NCBI GenBank assembly: GCA_963786195.1
Contig: CAWAYH010000012.1
Location: 235,324 to 299,323, forward strand
Direction of reading: 5' to 3'
DNA length: 64,000 bases
DNA from: CAWAYH01 sp963786195
GTDB lineage: Bacteria; Acidobacteriota; Vicinamibacteria; Vicinamibacterales; 2-12-FULL-66-21
The translations under genes were made by a program, and so were the position numbers. Below are positions 44,822-54,820 of this stretch, piece by piece (position 1 is the stretch's first letter; the number at the start of each line of letters is the position of its first letter). The notes under the pieces were generated by a model that saw only the letters and a program-made list of their open reading frames with translations, searched no databases and had not been told where the DNA came from.

Positions 44822-45062
44822 TCAAGGCGCCCGTTTGTGCACCTCAATTGTTGCGAAATCCGGCCAGCCATGCTCTCTTGCGCTGGACAAGAAACGAAGT
44901 GGATTTTTTCCGGCAGGCTCTTTTCCAGCGTGTCCAGCACCGTTTTGTCTTCTTTGAAAAACCGGTCCAGCTCGTCGAGGTGGTATTCGTCGGCGCCACC
45001 GGAGTTCCACACGCCGAGCGAAAGCGCCCAACGCGCTTCCGCCGTTCTCGCTTCGTCCTAGA
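44822..45062 (-). pseudogene. Unrecognised broken gene fragment
   Basis: One frame gives WNSGGADEYHLDELDRFFKEDKTVLDTLEKSLPEKIHFVSCP. Another, from about 44880, gives EHGWPDFATIEVHKRAP ending at 44822. Composition and charge look like real coding, with a helix then a short strand. I do not recognise the family, and a start codon cannot be fixed. The lysine- and AT-rich stretch differs from its GC-rich neighbours. Confidence 0.3.
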
Positions 45063-45288
45063 GGGATCACGCTGACTGGTGGACGATGTGGAGAAATCGT
45101 CTGCGCGCGCAAGAAAATGCTTGACAGATATCTTGTCTCCGGATGGTTCGCGTCACGGCGCACTTCTACGAGCCGTGCCTTGGCCATCAGCTTTCTCTGA
45201 GCCGCGCGATCGTCACTCAACCGCCCGCCGGAGCTGCATTGCTTGGCGAACGCTGTCCCCGGGCCATTCTGCTACGGCGAAACATCAC

Positions 45289-46389
45289 ATGTTACAAAGA
45301 GGAATGCATACCATCCACGCCGCTCTGCACTTGTCCAATGAAGCTTTGATAGCCGAGATCGCGACCGCTGCCGGCCGTGAGCGGCAGGCCACTGCGCGGC
45401 TCGTAGCGTTGTTGGCCGAGCTCGACGCGAGACGGCTCTACCTCGAGGCCGGGTGCGCGTCGCTGTTCACGTACTGCACCGACGTGTTGCACCTGTCGGA
45501 GCACGCTGCCTACGGGCGTATCGAAGCGGCGCGCGCGTCGCGGCGATTCCCAGTGCTCCTCGAACGGCTGGCGGACGGGTCGCACACCCTGACGGCAGTC
45601 ACTCTGCTTGCGCCGCACCTTACAGACCAAAATCATCGCGCCGTGCTGGCCGAGGCGCGACACTTGCGCAAGCGTGAGGTCGAGGCGCTCGTCGCACGAC
45701 TGCGGCCACAGCCGGACGTGCCGGCAGTGGTTCGCAAGCTGCCGGTACCTCAAGCGCTGTCGCCATTGGCCACGGCGCCCGTGCCTGCACCGGTGTGCCG
45801 GCCGGTGCTGACGGTCGACCATGACGCCGGGGCGACGCCCCAATTACCAATGGCCGCGACACGTTCGACTGTCGTCGCGCCGCTCGCGCCCGAGCGGTAC
45901 AAGGTTCAGCTCACCATTTCCCAAGAGACGCACGACAAGCTACGCCGCGCCCAGGATCTGCTGCGCCATGCGATCCCGACCGGCGACCTGGCGACGATCA
46001 TCGACCGCGCGCTCACGCTGCTCGTCGGCGATCTCGAGCGCGCCAGGGCCGCCGCAGTCGAGCATCCGCGCGCAGCCCGAGCCGCCGCGGCCGGGTCGCG
46101 ACACATTCCCGCTGCGGTGCGTCGCGCCGTGTGGCGGCGCGACCAAGGCCGGTGCGCCTTCGTCGGCAAGGAGGGCCGCTGCGTCGAGCGCGCGTTTCTC
46201 GAGTTCCACCACGTCGAGCCGCACGCCGCGGGCGGTCCCGCCAGTGTCGAGAACATCCAACTCCGCTGCCGTGCGCACAATATCCACGAGGCCGAGCAGT
46301 ACTTCCGTACGACGCTGCCGCTGCTCGGTACGGGAGGCTGCGACTCTCTACTCGGTCCAGACCGAGTGCGAGGCCGTCAGAAAACGTGA
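45289..46389 (+). CDS. HNH endonuclease with DUF222-like N-terminal part
   Basis: About 366 aa from ATG 45289 (MLQRGMHTIHAAL); ATG 45304 is also possible. The N-terminal 130 residues are helical (IAEIATAAGRERQATARLVALLAELDARRLYLEAGCASLFTYCTDVLHLSEHAAYGRI). Residues 200-280 hold KVQLTISQETHDKLRRAQDLLRHA. The HNH nuclease is at the end: RCAFVGKEGRCVERAFLEFHHVEPHAAGGPASVENIQLRCRAHN, with the metal-binding H-H-N residues present. Such HNH genes occur in many copies in acidobacterial genomes and behave like mobile or selfish genes; they lack a partner methylase. Confidence 0.85.
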   Translation: MLQRGMHTIHAALHLSNEALIAEIATAAGRERQATARLVALLAELDARRLYLEAGCASLFTYCTDVLHLSEHAAYGRIEAARASRRFPVLLERLADGSHTLTAVTLLAPHLTDQNHRAVLAEARHLRKREVEALVARLRPQPDVPAVVRKLPVPQALSPLATAPVPAPVCRPVLTVDHDAGATPQLPMAATRSTVVAPLAPERYKVQLTISQETHDKLRRAQDLLRHAIPTGDLATIIDRALTLLVGDLERARAAAVEHPRAARAAAAGSRHIPAAVRRAVWRRDQGRCAFVGKEGRCVERAFLEFHHVEPHAAGGPASVENIQLRCRAHNIHEAEQYFRTTLPLLGTGGCDSLLGPDRVRGRQKT

Positions 46390-46504
46390 TGTCGTCGTCG
46401 GTGAGTTCAGCAGCGACTGGCCATCTAGCGGAGTTTGTTCACCGGCCCGAGTGGTTTCAGCCTGGGCGAGGTGGCGAGGCGAACGGAAGTACGTCAAAGC
46501 ATTA

Positions 46505-46647
46505 ATTCGATTCAAGCGAGGGTCCGAGGGAAGAACTCCTCGTGCGAGCGGAACGGAGCGACCCGGCGCCCTTCGACTTCGCTCAGGGTGGGGTGAGCGC
46601 AGTAGAACCGCGCAGCGCGCGAGTGGATTCGAATCCGCCGTCGCCAA
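46505..46647 (-). repeat. Dispersed repeat copy C, ending in a tRNA T-arm-like stretch
   Basis: It is inverted relative to copies A and B and shares GCGAGCGGAACGGAGCG and CCCTTCGACTTCGCTCAGGG with them. It ends in GCGAGTGGATTCGAATCC (46620-46637), the T-arm and acceptor-side text seen in the tRNA-Pro blocks at 49.8, 56.6 and 61.6 kb, but without the acceptor CCA end. Confidence 0.55.
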
Positions 46648-47673
46648 CTAGTGCCTGACGATTCTCAGCCCGGCAGGTGTTGACGGAGCGCCTGACGCCA
46701 GGCAGCCGACGTGACTCCTGGCCGCGACCACGTGGTCGAACTTCATGCTGCTCGTGAATCCCGGAGGATCGTCAGGCGAGTAATTCTGCAGCCAGATCCA
46801 GTTGAGCTTGAGATTGGCATTGTTCCGCCACTGAAGGCCCTCGAAGGGAGCGCCATTCGGACCCTGCGTGAAGTTGCCCCACGTCCACGAACCCGTCGGG
46901 AATCCCTGCCCCAGATGACTCACCTTGACCCCGTCAATCCAGATCGCGTGCTCGCCATTCGACGCCGTGACGGGGTTATTGAGCTTGACCATGTGCTCAA
47001 CGCACATCCACTGCCCCCTCCTACCCAGGACGCTCGGACTGTTCAACAGTCTGTTGCCCCAATACTGGCCGTCTGGCGCAGCGCGCATGTTCATCCAATA
47101 GTCGTAATGGTCGAACCGCAAGGTGGCGTGGGATTGCTCCGCAGCCGCCGAGAAGCGATCGTTGCCGACGGGTCTCACCCCTGCCTGTGGGTTCGGCCAT
47201 GCGAGCGGTGGATTGTATCCGCCCATCCAGATGCCCTCGTGGTGGTGCTGACCATTCGTCGGGTACTTGATGTAGTAGCGGACATGGAGCGTGTCGTCGA
47301 TGGCCGGATTCAATTGTTTGTAGAGATGTCCGCCGTTGTTCACGCCGCCGCCCACCCAGGGAATGCTGAGCGAGTGTGTTCCCGGGCTCCCCGGCGGCAC
47401 ATCCACTGAAAATGCCAACGTCGGGCCGTTCAAGATGTCGGTCCAGCGGTTGAAGAGATCGGTGAGCGCGTTTTCCTCAAAATTTTCAACGAAGACGACG
47501 TCAGGGTGATTCTCGATTCCCGCGTCTCCGGGGTAGAGATCCGCAATGCTGCTTTCGAGGACGAGCCCGCCGCTGGAGTGCACGGTGATCACCGTCATTG
47601 CCGCGATGGCCAGAGCGAGAGCTCCGCACGCGGCGCCTGGGCCCGAGCGTGCCCCAGAGAATATGGAGGTCAC
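46648..47673 (-). CDS. Secreted polysaccharide-lyase-like jelly-roll protein
   Basis: About 341 aa. GTG 47673 is chosen because a signal-like segment (GAACGALALAIAAMTVITV) follows; the frame stays open to 47970. The mature domain has long beta strands: DVVFVENFEENALTDLFNRWTDI, GTHSLSIPWVGGGVNNGGHLYKQL, TLHVRYYIKYPTNGQHHHEGIWMGGY and QWMCVEHMVKLNNPVTASNGEHAIWIDGVKV. The pattern of a Lys-rich strand, HYDYW and WIDGV resembles alginate/glucuronan-lyase-type jelly rolls (PL14/PL20-like). It is divergent from a beta-helix protein; both probably attack plant or microbial polysaccharide. Confidence 0.55.
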   Translation of the reverse strand: MTSIFSGARSGPGAACGALALAIAAMTVITVHSSGGLVLESSIADLYPGDAGIENHPDVVFVENFEENALTDLFNRWTDILNGPTLAFSVDVPPGSPGTHSLSIPWVGGGVNNGGHLYKQLNPAIDDTLHVRYYIKYPTNGQHHHEGIWMGGYNPPLAWPNPQAGVRPVGNDRFSAAAEQSHATLRFDHYDYWMNMRAAPDGQYWGNRLLNSPSVLGRRGQWMCVEHMVKLNNPVTASNGEHAIWIDGVKVSHLGQGFPTGSWTWGNFTQGPNGAPFEGLQWRNNANLKLNWIWLQNYSPDDPPGFTSSMKFDHVVAARSHVGCLASGAPSTPAGLRIVRH

Positions 47674-47879
47674 GTCTCTTGCCGGGGCAAACGAAGTGCC
47701 ATGAAGCGCCCTGGGAATGGGCCAAGCTTTCGAAGGCGAATGCCCGCGCGCAAACTCCGATTGCCACGGGAATGGTGGGTGAACTGGCAGAATCGTCAAA
47801 CGTGTCGGCTCGCGTTCAGTTTTGAGACTCACCGGTAACCTGAGGCCCGCCAGAGGCTTGCGCTCGAGCCGATACTCAG

Positions 47880-49760
47880 GTGCGAACCGGCACTTCATTT
47901 GCGCCATTTCGGTTTGTGAGACGCAGGGATTTGCTTCGGTTACCCGCCCTTTTGTTGTGTCTTGGAACATCTGCCGAGGCCCAGACGATCATCGCAGGGA
48001 GCCGGAGGATCGACTGGAGTCAGGCAGGCGTCATCGGGGGTATTCCCAGTCGCACCGCCATCTGCGCGACGCTCAATCCTGGGGCGACGGCGACGCAGAT
48101 CAACACGGCCATCGCCGCATGTGCCAGCGGGCAGGTCGTTTTTCTCAACGCCGGTATCTACACGCTCTCCTCTGGCATCCGCTTCAACAACAAGCGTCAC
48201 GTCACGCTCAGAGGAGCCGGCCCCGATCAGACGTTCCTCGTTTTCAGTGCGGGGAGCAGCTGCGGAGGGATGGGCGCGGGTGTCTGCTTCATCAACGGTG
48301 ATGGGAACTGGACCGGCGATCCGAGGAATCTGGCGGCATGGACGGCCGGCTATGCCACAGGCGCCACGTCGATCACGTTGAGCAGCACGACGAATCTCAA
48401 AGTCGGCAGCATGCTGATCCTCGATCAGCTGGACGACCCGACCACCGACAACGGCGCGATCTGGGTCTGTCAGACGATCAATATCTGTTCGCAGCAGACC
48501 GGCGCCGCCAATGGGCGCAGCAATCGCGCGCAACAGCAATTTGTAAGAGTCACGGCCATTAACGGCAACAACGTCGCCATAACGCCAGGGCTCTACATGC
48601 CCAACTGGCGGAGCTCGCAATCCCCTGAGGCATGGTGGTCGAACGACACGCCGATCTCCATGAGCGGAATCGAGAATCTGTCCATGGATCACGCAGGGAG
48701 CGGAACAACAATCACGTCGGGCATCTACTTCTACAACGCCTACAACTGCTGGATCAAGAATGTTCGGTCGCTCAACTCCAACCGGAACCACGTCTGGTTT
48801 TACCAGTCGGCGCATATCACGGTGCGCGACAGTTACTTCTACGGCACGGCCAACGCGGCTTCACAGAGCTACGGAGCCGAGCAATTCATGGGCGCGGACA
48901 ATCTGGTTGAAAACAACATCTTCCAGCACGTCACGGCGCCCATGATGAATGCGGGAGCCACAGGATCCGTCTTCGGTTACAACTACGCGTTGATGACTAC
49001 TACTCGTTGCTTCGGCGTGGCAGCAGTCGAGCTCGTATCACCACGCGGCGGGGAACAGTTTCATCCTCTGGGAGGGGAACGACGGACCGGGTCTCATGGC
49101 CGATGATATCCACGGCAGCAGTCACTTCATCACGGCGTTCCGCAACGTCTGGCTTGGCTGGGAGCCAGGAAAGACGCAGGAGACCATTCCGATCCATCTG
49201 GAGGCGTGGAACCGCTACTACAACATTGTTGGCAACGTGTTGGGCAAGATCGGGTATCACACCCGTTATGAGGCTGCCGCCTCTTCGTCAACGGATGCAG
49301 GGAATGCGTCAGTTGGTGACAAATCAATCTATACCGTCGGGTATTCGGGTAATCGAGGGCACCATCCTGTCCCCGATTCCGAATGACACGCTCGTCAAGG
49401 TCACGATGATGCGATGGGGCAACTACGATACGGTGCACGCGGCCACGCAGTGGAACGCGAGCGAGGTGCCGTCAAGCCTGAGTGCGTTCAGCAATGCCGT
49501 GCCCGGCACTCAGGCGCTTCCGAATTCCCTCTATCTGTCGGCGAGACCCTCGTGGTGGACCGCGACGCCGTGGCCCGCCGATCGGCCCCGACATCAGCGG
49601 CGGCGCGGATGCGACGGGACACGCGCACAAGATTCCCGCTCACGCGTGCTACGACACCACGTCGAAGACCGGTGGCATCCTGAACTTCAACGCGGCCAAC
49701 TGCTATCCAGACACGGCGGCTCCCGCCGTTCCGACAAACTTTAGGATTGTCGGCGAGTAG
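47880..49760 (+). CDS. Secreted right-handed beta-helix protein (frameshifted)
   Basis: About 625 aa. GTG 47880 or GTG 47916 starts a signal region with a twin arginine (FVRRRDLLRLPALLLCLGTSAEAQ). The parallel beta-helix is visible from residue 60: INTAIAACASGQVVFLNAGIYTLSSGIRFNNKRHVTLRGAGPDQT (the pectate-lyase-type entry), then SGIENLSMDHAGSGTTITSGIYFYNAYNCWIKNVRS, HITVRDSYFYGTANA and DNLVENNIFQHVTAPMM. Frame changes near 49005, 49340 and 49575 precede a C-terminal ILNFNAANCYPDTAAPAVPTNFRIV. Stop TAG 49758-49760. Enzyme activity is likely but unproven. Confidence 0.7.
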
Positions 49761-49795
49761 TCACCCATGTGACCGGAATAGACCGCTTGAAAAAT

Positions 49796-49945
49796 TGGTC
49801 GGGGCGAGTGGATTCGAATCCGCCTTCGCCTAGGCTTCGGCGCGCCAGGCCACCGACCCCTCGGTCCCGAACCGACGTTCCCCTGGCGAGTTTTCGAACG
49901 CTTGTGCAGGATCTCGGACTAGAGTAGCCACCGGGTAGTGATCTC
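49796..49945 (-). repeat. tRNA-Pro(CGG) 3'-end block, copy 1 (attachment-site-like)
   Basis: Read on the minus strand it ends in the CGCCCCG acceptor half plus ACCA (49796-49805) and a T-arm, then carries an insert of about 30 bases near 49819-49849. The anticodon arm with a TTCGGGA loop (anticodon CGG) lies at about 49860-49875. Beyond it come two short GTAGC/GTAG direct repeats near 49926-49943. There is no D-arm or 5' acceptor half, so this is not a tRNA gene. The order and spacing match copies 2 and 3. Confidence 0.7.
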
Positions 49946-50098
49946 GCCGCGACCAAATCGCACATTCGCTGAACATGGCCGCCGCCTATCCGGCGCGCCG
50001 TGTCAGAAATGCTCGCGTCGGTTGTCCGGCTGCCGCCCATCGGGCGGCTCCGCCTCTCCTCGGTTGTGGAGCAACGGCCGCAGTGCTAGTGTGATCGC

Positions 50099-50323
50099 AT
50101 GACGCTGAAGGCTCGAGTGAAGGGCGGGCGACTCGTCGTCGACGAGCCGACCGATCTACCCGAAGGAACCGTCGTTGAACTGTTACCGCTCGATCCCGGC
50201 GACTGGCTCGACGACGACGACCGGGCTGCACTCCATCAAGCCCTGAAGGACTCGGACGAAGACGTCAAGGCCGGTAGGCTCGTCGACGCAGATGTAATCC
50301 TTCGCGAACTCCGATCGCGTTGA
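50099..50323 (+). CDS. Antitoxin of a RelE/ParE-type module, copy 1
   Basis: This is 74 aa, ATG 50099. MTLKARVKGGRLVVDEPTDLPEGTVVELLPLD is a swapped-hairpin-like (AbrB/addiction-component) N-terminus. The C-terminal half is acidic and helical (RAALHQALKDSDEDVKAGRLVDADVILRELRS), the type of tail that wraps a RelE-family toxin. It differs at only a few residues from the antitoxin at 61884. TGA 50321-50323 overlaps the TTG start of the toxin remnant. It lies about 150 bases past tRNA-Pro block copy 1. Confidence 0.8.
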   Translation: MTLKARVKGGRLVVDEPTDLPEGTVVELLPLDPGDWLDDDDRAALHQALKDSDEDVKAGRLVDADVILRELRSR

Positions 50324-50499
50324 AGAAACGCCGCGTTCGCTTCACCGCCACTGCACAGGAACACGTTCGGCGAGAGAAAGCCTGGTGGCTGGCCAATCGC
50401 GACGGCGTCGAAGTATCGTGCTTCGAGAATACTCCGGGGTTGCGATTCTTCGCGCGGGCATGGAGGCCCTCTAAACGTTCCGGGCTGCAGGAGCCCTGA
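50320..50499 (+). pseudogene. Truncated RelE/ParE toxin
   Basis: TTG 50320 starts RRVRFTATAQEHVRREKAWWLANRD, matching the first 28 residues of the intact toxin at 62105. It then diverges abruptly at 50402 into unrelated sequence ending at TGA 50497-50499. All catalytic C-terminal strands are lost, so the antitoxin is now an orphan. Confidence 0.75.
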
Positions 50500-50518
50500 C
50501 CACCGGACAATCGCTTGT

Positions 50519-51160
50519 CTATGAGACTTTGCGAAGTCGATGAATCCGATTCATCCACGCCCGGGGACGTGACCGCAGCCAGAACGCAACCCATTCTGGT
50601 ATGTGCGGGGCGACCTCGAGGAAAGAGACCTGACCAACTGCCCGCGCATGCTCGAAGTACTTCAGCGCTCGCCCGTCCCACGAGACAGAGATCCGTGGTC
50701 TGTAGCGCAGCGTGCTCAGCCGCGGGAATGTAGGCCCGAATGGTGCGGCTAGCGCTTCTACGATGAAAGGCCGTCCCTCGCGCTCAAACGTCACCCAGGC
50801 GTGGCCAGCGCCGTATCGACCGCCATGGCCACAAACGAATCGAGTTCGATAACCAAGCGTCATCAGTTGTCGCCAGGTCCACAGCGCGAAGTCCTCGCAG
50901 TCTCCGCAGCGGCGACGTTCGAACTCTTCAGGTGGCATCCAATAGTCGCTCCGGCCGAACTGCACCTGATCCGATACGTATCGGCAGGTCCGGAGGAAGT
51001 GCCTGATATCGTCCAGATCCTTGCAGACTACGCTAAGTGGTTGTGTGACATGCCTGCCCATTGGAGAATTCGGGGCAAAGTTGCGGTAACGCCGTTTGCT
51101 GGGCCGGAAGATCGCTTGCCCGGCCGCATCGTAGGCTACCGAGAACACTTCCGAGATCAT
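50519..51160 (-). CDS. Transglutaminase-like cysteine peptidase
   Basis: This is 213 aa. The catalytic triad order is visible: Cys in RRRCGDCEDFALWTWRQL (about residue 86), His in GAGHAWVTFEREGRPF (about 119), and an acidic residue after it. This matches the bacterial transglutaminase-like / NlpC-adjacent fold (BTLCP-like). There is no signal peptide, so it is probably cytoplasmic. It lies between a broken toxin gene and a HicAB pair in the accessory region; a host or phage origin cannot be decided. Confidence 0.7.
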   Translation of the reverse strand: MISEVFSVAYDAAGQAIFRPSKRRYRNFAPNSPMGRHVTQPLSVVCKDLDDIRHFLRTCRYVSDQVQFGRSDYWMPPEEFERRRCGDCEDFALWTWRQLMTLGYRTRFVCGHGGRYGAGHAWVTFEREGRPFIVEALAAPFGPTFPRLSTLRYRPRISVSWDGRALKYFEHARAVGQVSFLEVAPHIPEWVAFWLRSRPRAWMNRIHRLRKVS

Positions 51161-51265
51161 CGTTCTTGTTGTCTGCCCAACGACGGTGTTTCAGTCCGCG
51201 CGTCTCGACGTCACGGGTGCCGCGTACAAGCGGGTCGGATTGCACGGCGCCTTGAACGCCGACGT

Positions 51266-51478
51266 TCACAAGTCACGCGGTGAAAGGCCGGTGCGTTTTG
51301 CGATCCGCGCGAGCATCTTCGGCCCAAGTTCATCGTCGTCGTGAAACGCGAACGCGAAATCGGGCCAATCAGAACGCTCCAGTGTTCGATGTGAACCGGA
51401 CTGCCTTTTGACCCGCCAGCCGATTCGCAGCAACGCAGCCAGGACGCGCCGGGCTTTGGCGGCGGGCCAGCTGCTCAC
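51266..51478 (-). CDS. hicA: HicA/YcfA-type mRNA interferase toxin
   Basis: This is 70 aa. ARRVLAALLRIGWRVKRQSGSHRTLERSDWPDFAFAFHDDDELGPKMLARIAKRTGL: the double-stranded-RNA-binding-like fold with the catalytic His in SGSHRTL. HicA proteins cleave mRNA without the ribosome and are blocked by HicB. The start overlaps the HicB stop by 4 bases, antitoxin first. Confidence 0.85.
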   Translation of the reverse strand: MSSWPAAKARRVLAALLRIGWRVKRQSGSHRTLERSDWPDFAFAFHDDDELGPKMLARIAKRTGLSPRDL

Positions 51479-51681
51479 GCTGCTTGGAAGGTTACATTGA
51501 GGAATTCGGAGGGCGCTTCGCGATGCTCGAGTCGCTCAGCGATGACTCTAAGAGCGAGCGCCTGCACGCGGGCGACCGCTTCGCCACGGTCGGCGCCGTA
51601 ACACATGACGCCAGGCAGGCCAGGCACTTCGGCTAGCCAGCGGCCGTCGTCCTCGCGCTCCAGCTCGATTGTGAAGGTCAC
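51475..51681 (-). CDS. hicB: HicB-type antitoxin
   Basis: This is 68 aa from GTG 51681. VTFTIELEREDDGRWLAEVPGLPGVMCYGADRGEAVARVQALALRVIAERLEH is the inactive RNase-H-like HicB fold. There is no separate DNA-binding tail, so this is the short form that often relies on the toxin complex for autoregulation. An ATG at 51804 is in frame but upstream sequence does not look like HicB. Confidence 0.85.
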   Translation of the reverse strand: MTFTIELEREDDGRWLAEVPGLPGVMCYGADRGEAVARVQALALRVIAERLEHREAPSEFLNVTFQAA

Positions 51682-51791
51682 CCGGTCACTGTACCATCCG
51701 TCAGACTCCGTCACAAGCCGCTGCAGCCACAGTCCCCCGGTGTAGCCAGTCCGTCTCCTGGTCGGCCACCAGACGGTAGCAGCACAAGGCC

Positions 51792-51944
51792 ATGAGTTTC
51801 GCACTGGCAGTACTGAGCACCATCATAGCGGGCTTAATTGTCGCACTGGCCGTGGTGCTCGTTCGCTTCAATCTAAAGCGCCTACGCATTGCTCGCATTG
51901 CTGCGGCTGCGACCAGCGACGCCTCGAGTCCATCTACGGACTGA
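51792..51944 (+). CDS. Possible 50-aa single-span membrane protein
   Basis: ATG 51792 opens MSFALAVLSTIIAGLIVALAVVLVRF, a clear membrane span, then a basic LKRLRIARI stretch and a short Ser/Asp tail ending at TGA 51942-51944. It has the shape of the small membrane toxins and of many orphan miniproteins. The ribosome site (AAGGCC) is weak. Confidence 0.4.
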   Translation: MSFALAVLSTIIAGLIVALAVVLVRFNLKRLRIARIAAAATSDASSPSTD

Positions 51945-52115
51945 TCGAACAGACTACGCGAGAACAGCCATGCGGTTGCGTTCTCTGGAGAACGAATCGA
52001 CATGCATCGCACACGCGCTGCATCGTTCGGCTTCCGCTCGGCCTCGTAGACTTTCCCTGGTCCGGCCGTACTGCTGAAATCGGGAATGACGGGCGCGTGC
52101 CTGCGAGGAGTGAGC

Positions 52116-54582
52116 TCAGCCGTCGTGACGAAACGCGACGGCCGGGTTGATGCGGCTGGCGCGCCAGGCGGGCGCAGCGGCGGCCACGATCGCCGTGAGC
52201 AGGATCACGGCCGGCACGCTGACGAACGTCAGAGGGTCGAGCGGATCGACACCGAAGAGGAACGTCGCGATCAGCCGGCCCGAGACGGCCGCCAGCACCA
52301 CGCCGAGAATGACGCCGCTCGCGATCATCCACCCGGCGTCCTGGAACACCAGCCACATGACGCGGCCGCTCGACGCGCCGAGGGCCATGCGCACGCCGAT
52401 CTCGCGCTGCCGCTGCTGCACCGTGTACGCGAGCACGCCGAACACCCCCACCATCGCCAGGAGCAGCGCCAGCACCGCGAACGTTCCGACCATCTTGGCT
52501 CTGAAGCGATAGCCGGCGGTCGATTCGACGGACAGCACCTCGAGCGTGCGGTCGCGCCGCACCGGCACGTCGGGATCGATGCGCGCGACGACGCGCCGCA
52601 TCAGCGGTGTCAACGCCTCCGCCGATCCTGCGGACGACTGCACCACCATGTAAACGTCGCCGATCGGGAACTGCGCGAGCGGCGCGTAGACCTGCAGCAG
52701 CTCTTCGGGAGCGTCCGGCTCGCCGCTGGTTTGTCGCACCACGCCGACAATCTCGCGGACCTGTGACATTCGGTCGAACGACCGCGTCAACGAGAGGCGC
52801 GCGCCAATCGGGCTGCGGTCCTTGAAGTGCCGGCGCACCAACGCCTCGTTGACGAGGCACACCGGCAGGCTGCGAAGCGTATCGCGCTCGTTGAAACCCC
52901 GCCCGGCGACGATCGGCAGATCGAGCGTCGTGAAATATCCAGGATCGGTCGTGGTGTAGTCCGCGGTCGGGCGATCGCGGAGCTCCGGAGCCGGATCGCC
53001 GGCGATCGCGAACGCCCACCGTCCGAGCTCGGTTGTCCCGTATGGCAGGCTTGACGAAAAGCCGACGTGCCGGACCTCGGGCAGGGCGCTGACGTCGCGC
53101 GCCACGGCATCGTAGAACTGCACGACGGCTTCGTCGGTCGGATAGCGCGAGTTGGCGCCGGTGCGCACGCTGAAGTCGAGCGTCAGCACGGAGCGCCCCG
53201 GCGCCCGATATCCGGTGTCGCCGCCGAGTAGCCTCGCCAGCGTCTGTAGCAGCAGCCCGGCGCCGCACAGCAGCACGACCGCCAGGGCGACCTCGCCCGC
53301 CACGAGAACGCTGCGAGTCCGCCGGCCCGTCGACGTCGCGGAGCGGCTCTCGGTCCGCATCACGGCGGCGAGGGACGCGCCGGTCGCCTGCCATGCCGGG
53401 ATGAGGCCGAACACGACACCTACAGCCAGCGCGGCGGCCAGCCCGAACATCACGACCCGGACGTCGAACGCAGGTGTGATCGCGGCTGGCAGGAGCCCAG
53501 GTGGAATCAGCGCGGGCGCGGCCCTGAGGATCGCGGCGCCGACCCCGATGCCGAGCGTCCCGCCAAGGGCCGCCAGCACCAGGCTCTCCGTGAGCAGCTG
53601 CCTGATGATGCGTCCGCGCTCCGCGCCAAGGGCGGAGCGAACGGCAATCTCACGGGCGCGGGCCGTGGCCCGGGCGAGCAGCAGGTTGGCGACATTCGCA
53701 CAGCACAGGAGCAGCACAAACCCCACGACGCCCAGCAGGAAGGCCGACGTCGTCTGCAGTTCCCGGCCGACGATTCCCCCGCGGATCGGTTCGACGATGA
53801 CCCCGGCCCCCTTGTTCGCGTCCGGGTACTCGCGTGCCAGCCGGTCGGCGATGATGCCCAACTCCACTTGCGCGGCGTCCATCGTCACGCCCGGCTTCAG
53901 GCGCGCGACCACCTCGAACGCCCGTGCCGCGCGTAACCGCGGGCTCGTCGGGGAACTGCGGCGTGAGCGTCCAGATTTCGGCCGGACGCGAGAACTGGAC
54001 GGCGCCGGCGACGACACCGACGACTGTGTAGGGCTGTCCGTTCAACCGCACGCTGCTTCCGACAACGGCCGGATCGCTGCCGAACCGGCGGCGCCACACG
54101 CCTTCGCCGAGCAGCACCACGCGCGGCGACGGCCCATCGTCCTGGGCCTCGAACGTGCGGCCGACGATCGGCGTGACCCGGAGGACGTCGAAGAAGTTCG
54201 CGCTGACGCTCTGGCGTTCCGCCGTTTCGATCGAGCCGTCCGGCGCGGTCAGCAGCGGACCGCCGCCCATCCCGCGCTGCACCGCAGCCATCCCCTCGAA
54301 GGATTGGCTCTGCACGCTCCAGTCGCGCATGTTGAGCGGGGACACGCCGGTCTTTGGCGAGGTCGGCAGGCGCTCCCACAGCATCGCCAGGCGTTCGGCC
54401 TGGCCAAATGGCAACGGCCGCATCAGCGCGGCATCGGCCAGCGCGAAGATGGCGCTGTTGACGCCGACGCCGAGTGCCAGCGTGAGCGCGGCGACAACGG
54501 TGAACGCCGGAGCCGCGATCAGCTGTCGTACCGCCAGCCGCACGTCACCGCGCATTTCGTCGAGGCGTTCCGTCAGTCGCAT
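52116..54582 (-). CDS. ADOP/MacB-like permease with duplicated core (one frameshift)
   Basis: About 822 aa from the ATG at 54582 (MRLTERLDEMRGDVRLAVRQLIAAPAFTVVAALTLALGVGVNSAIFAL). It lacks the long permease-prefix region of the paralogues at 10037 and 41616. The first periplasmic core ends with a frame change near 53925. Then come FtsX segment 1 (LLCCANVANLLLARATARAREIAVRSALGAERGRI), the second core, and FtsX segment 2 (QRQREIGVRMALGASSGRVMWLVF, ASRINPAVAFRHDG). No PadR gene or palindrome of the other kind is beside it. It is divergent from the ankyrin gene. Confidence 0.87.
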
Positions 54583-54820
54583 GTTGGGTTTAGACGGGAG
54601 TAGCGGGCCGTTGGTGCCAGCATCCGACGCCTTCCTCACATCGCCCGCGTCGGCTCCTGCTTGACTTCCGTACCGGGCGCCGGCACCATCTTACTCGTGC
54701 GCCTGGGAGCGCCCGCGGGTCCGCGCGAAGGACTGAGTCCACCCCCCGAACACCTACGACTGCACGGCTGTCTCCGTGCTGACCGGCTTGCGGACCACCG
54801 GCATTCAGCATGGAGGTCAC

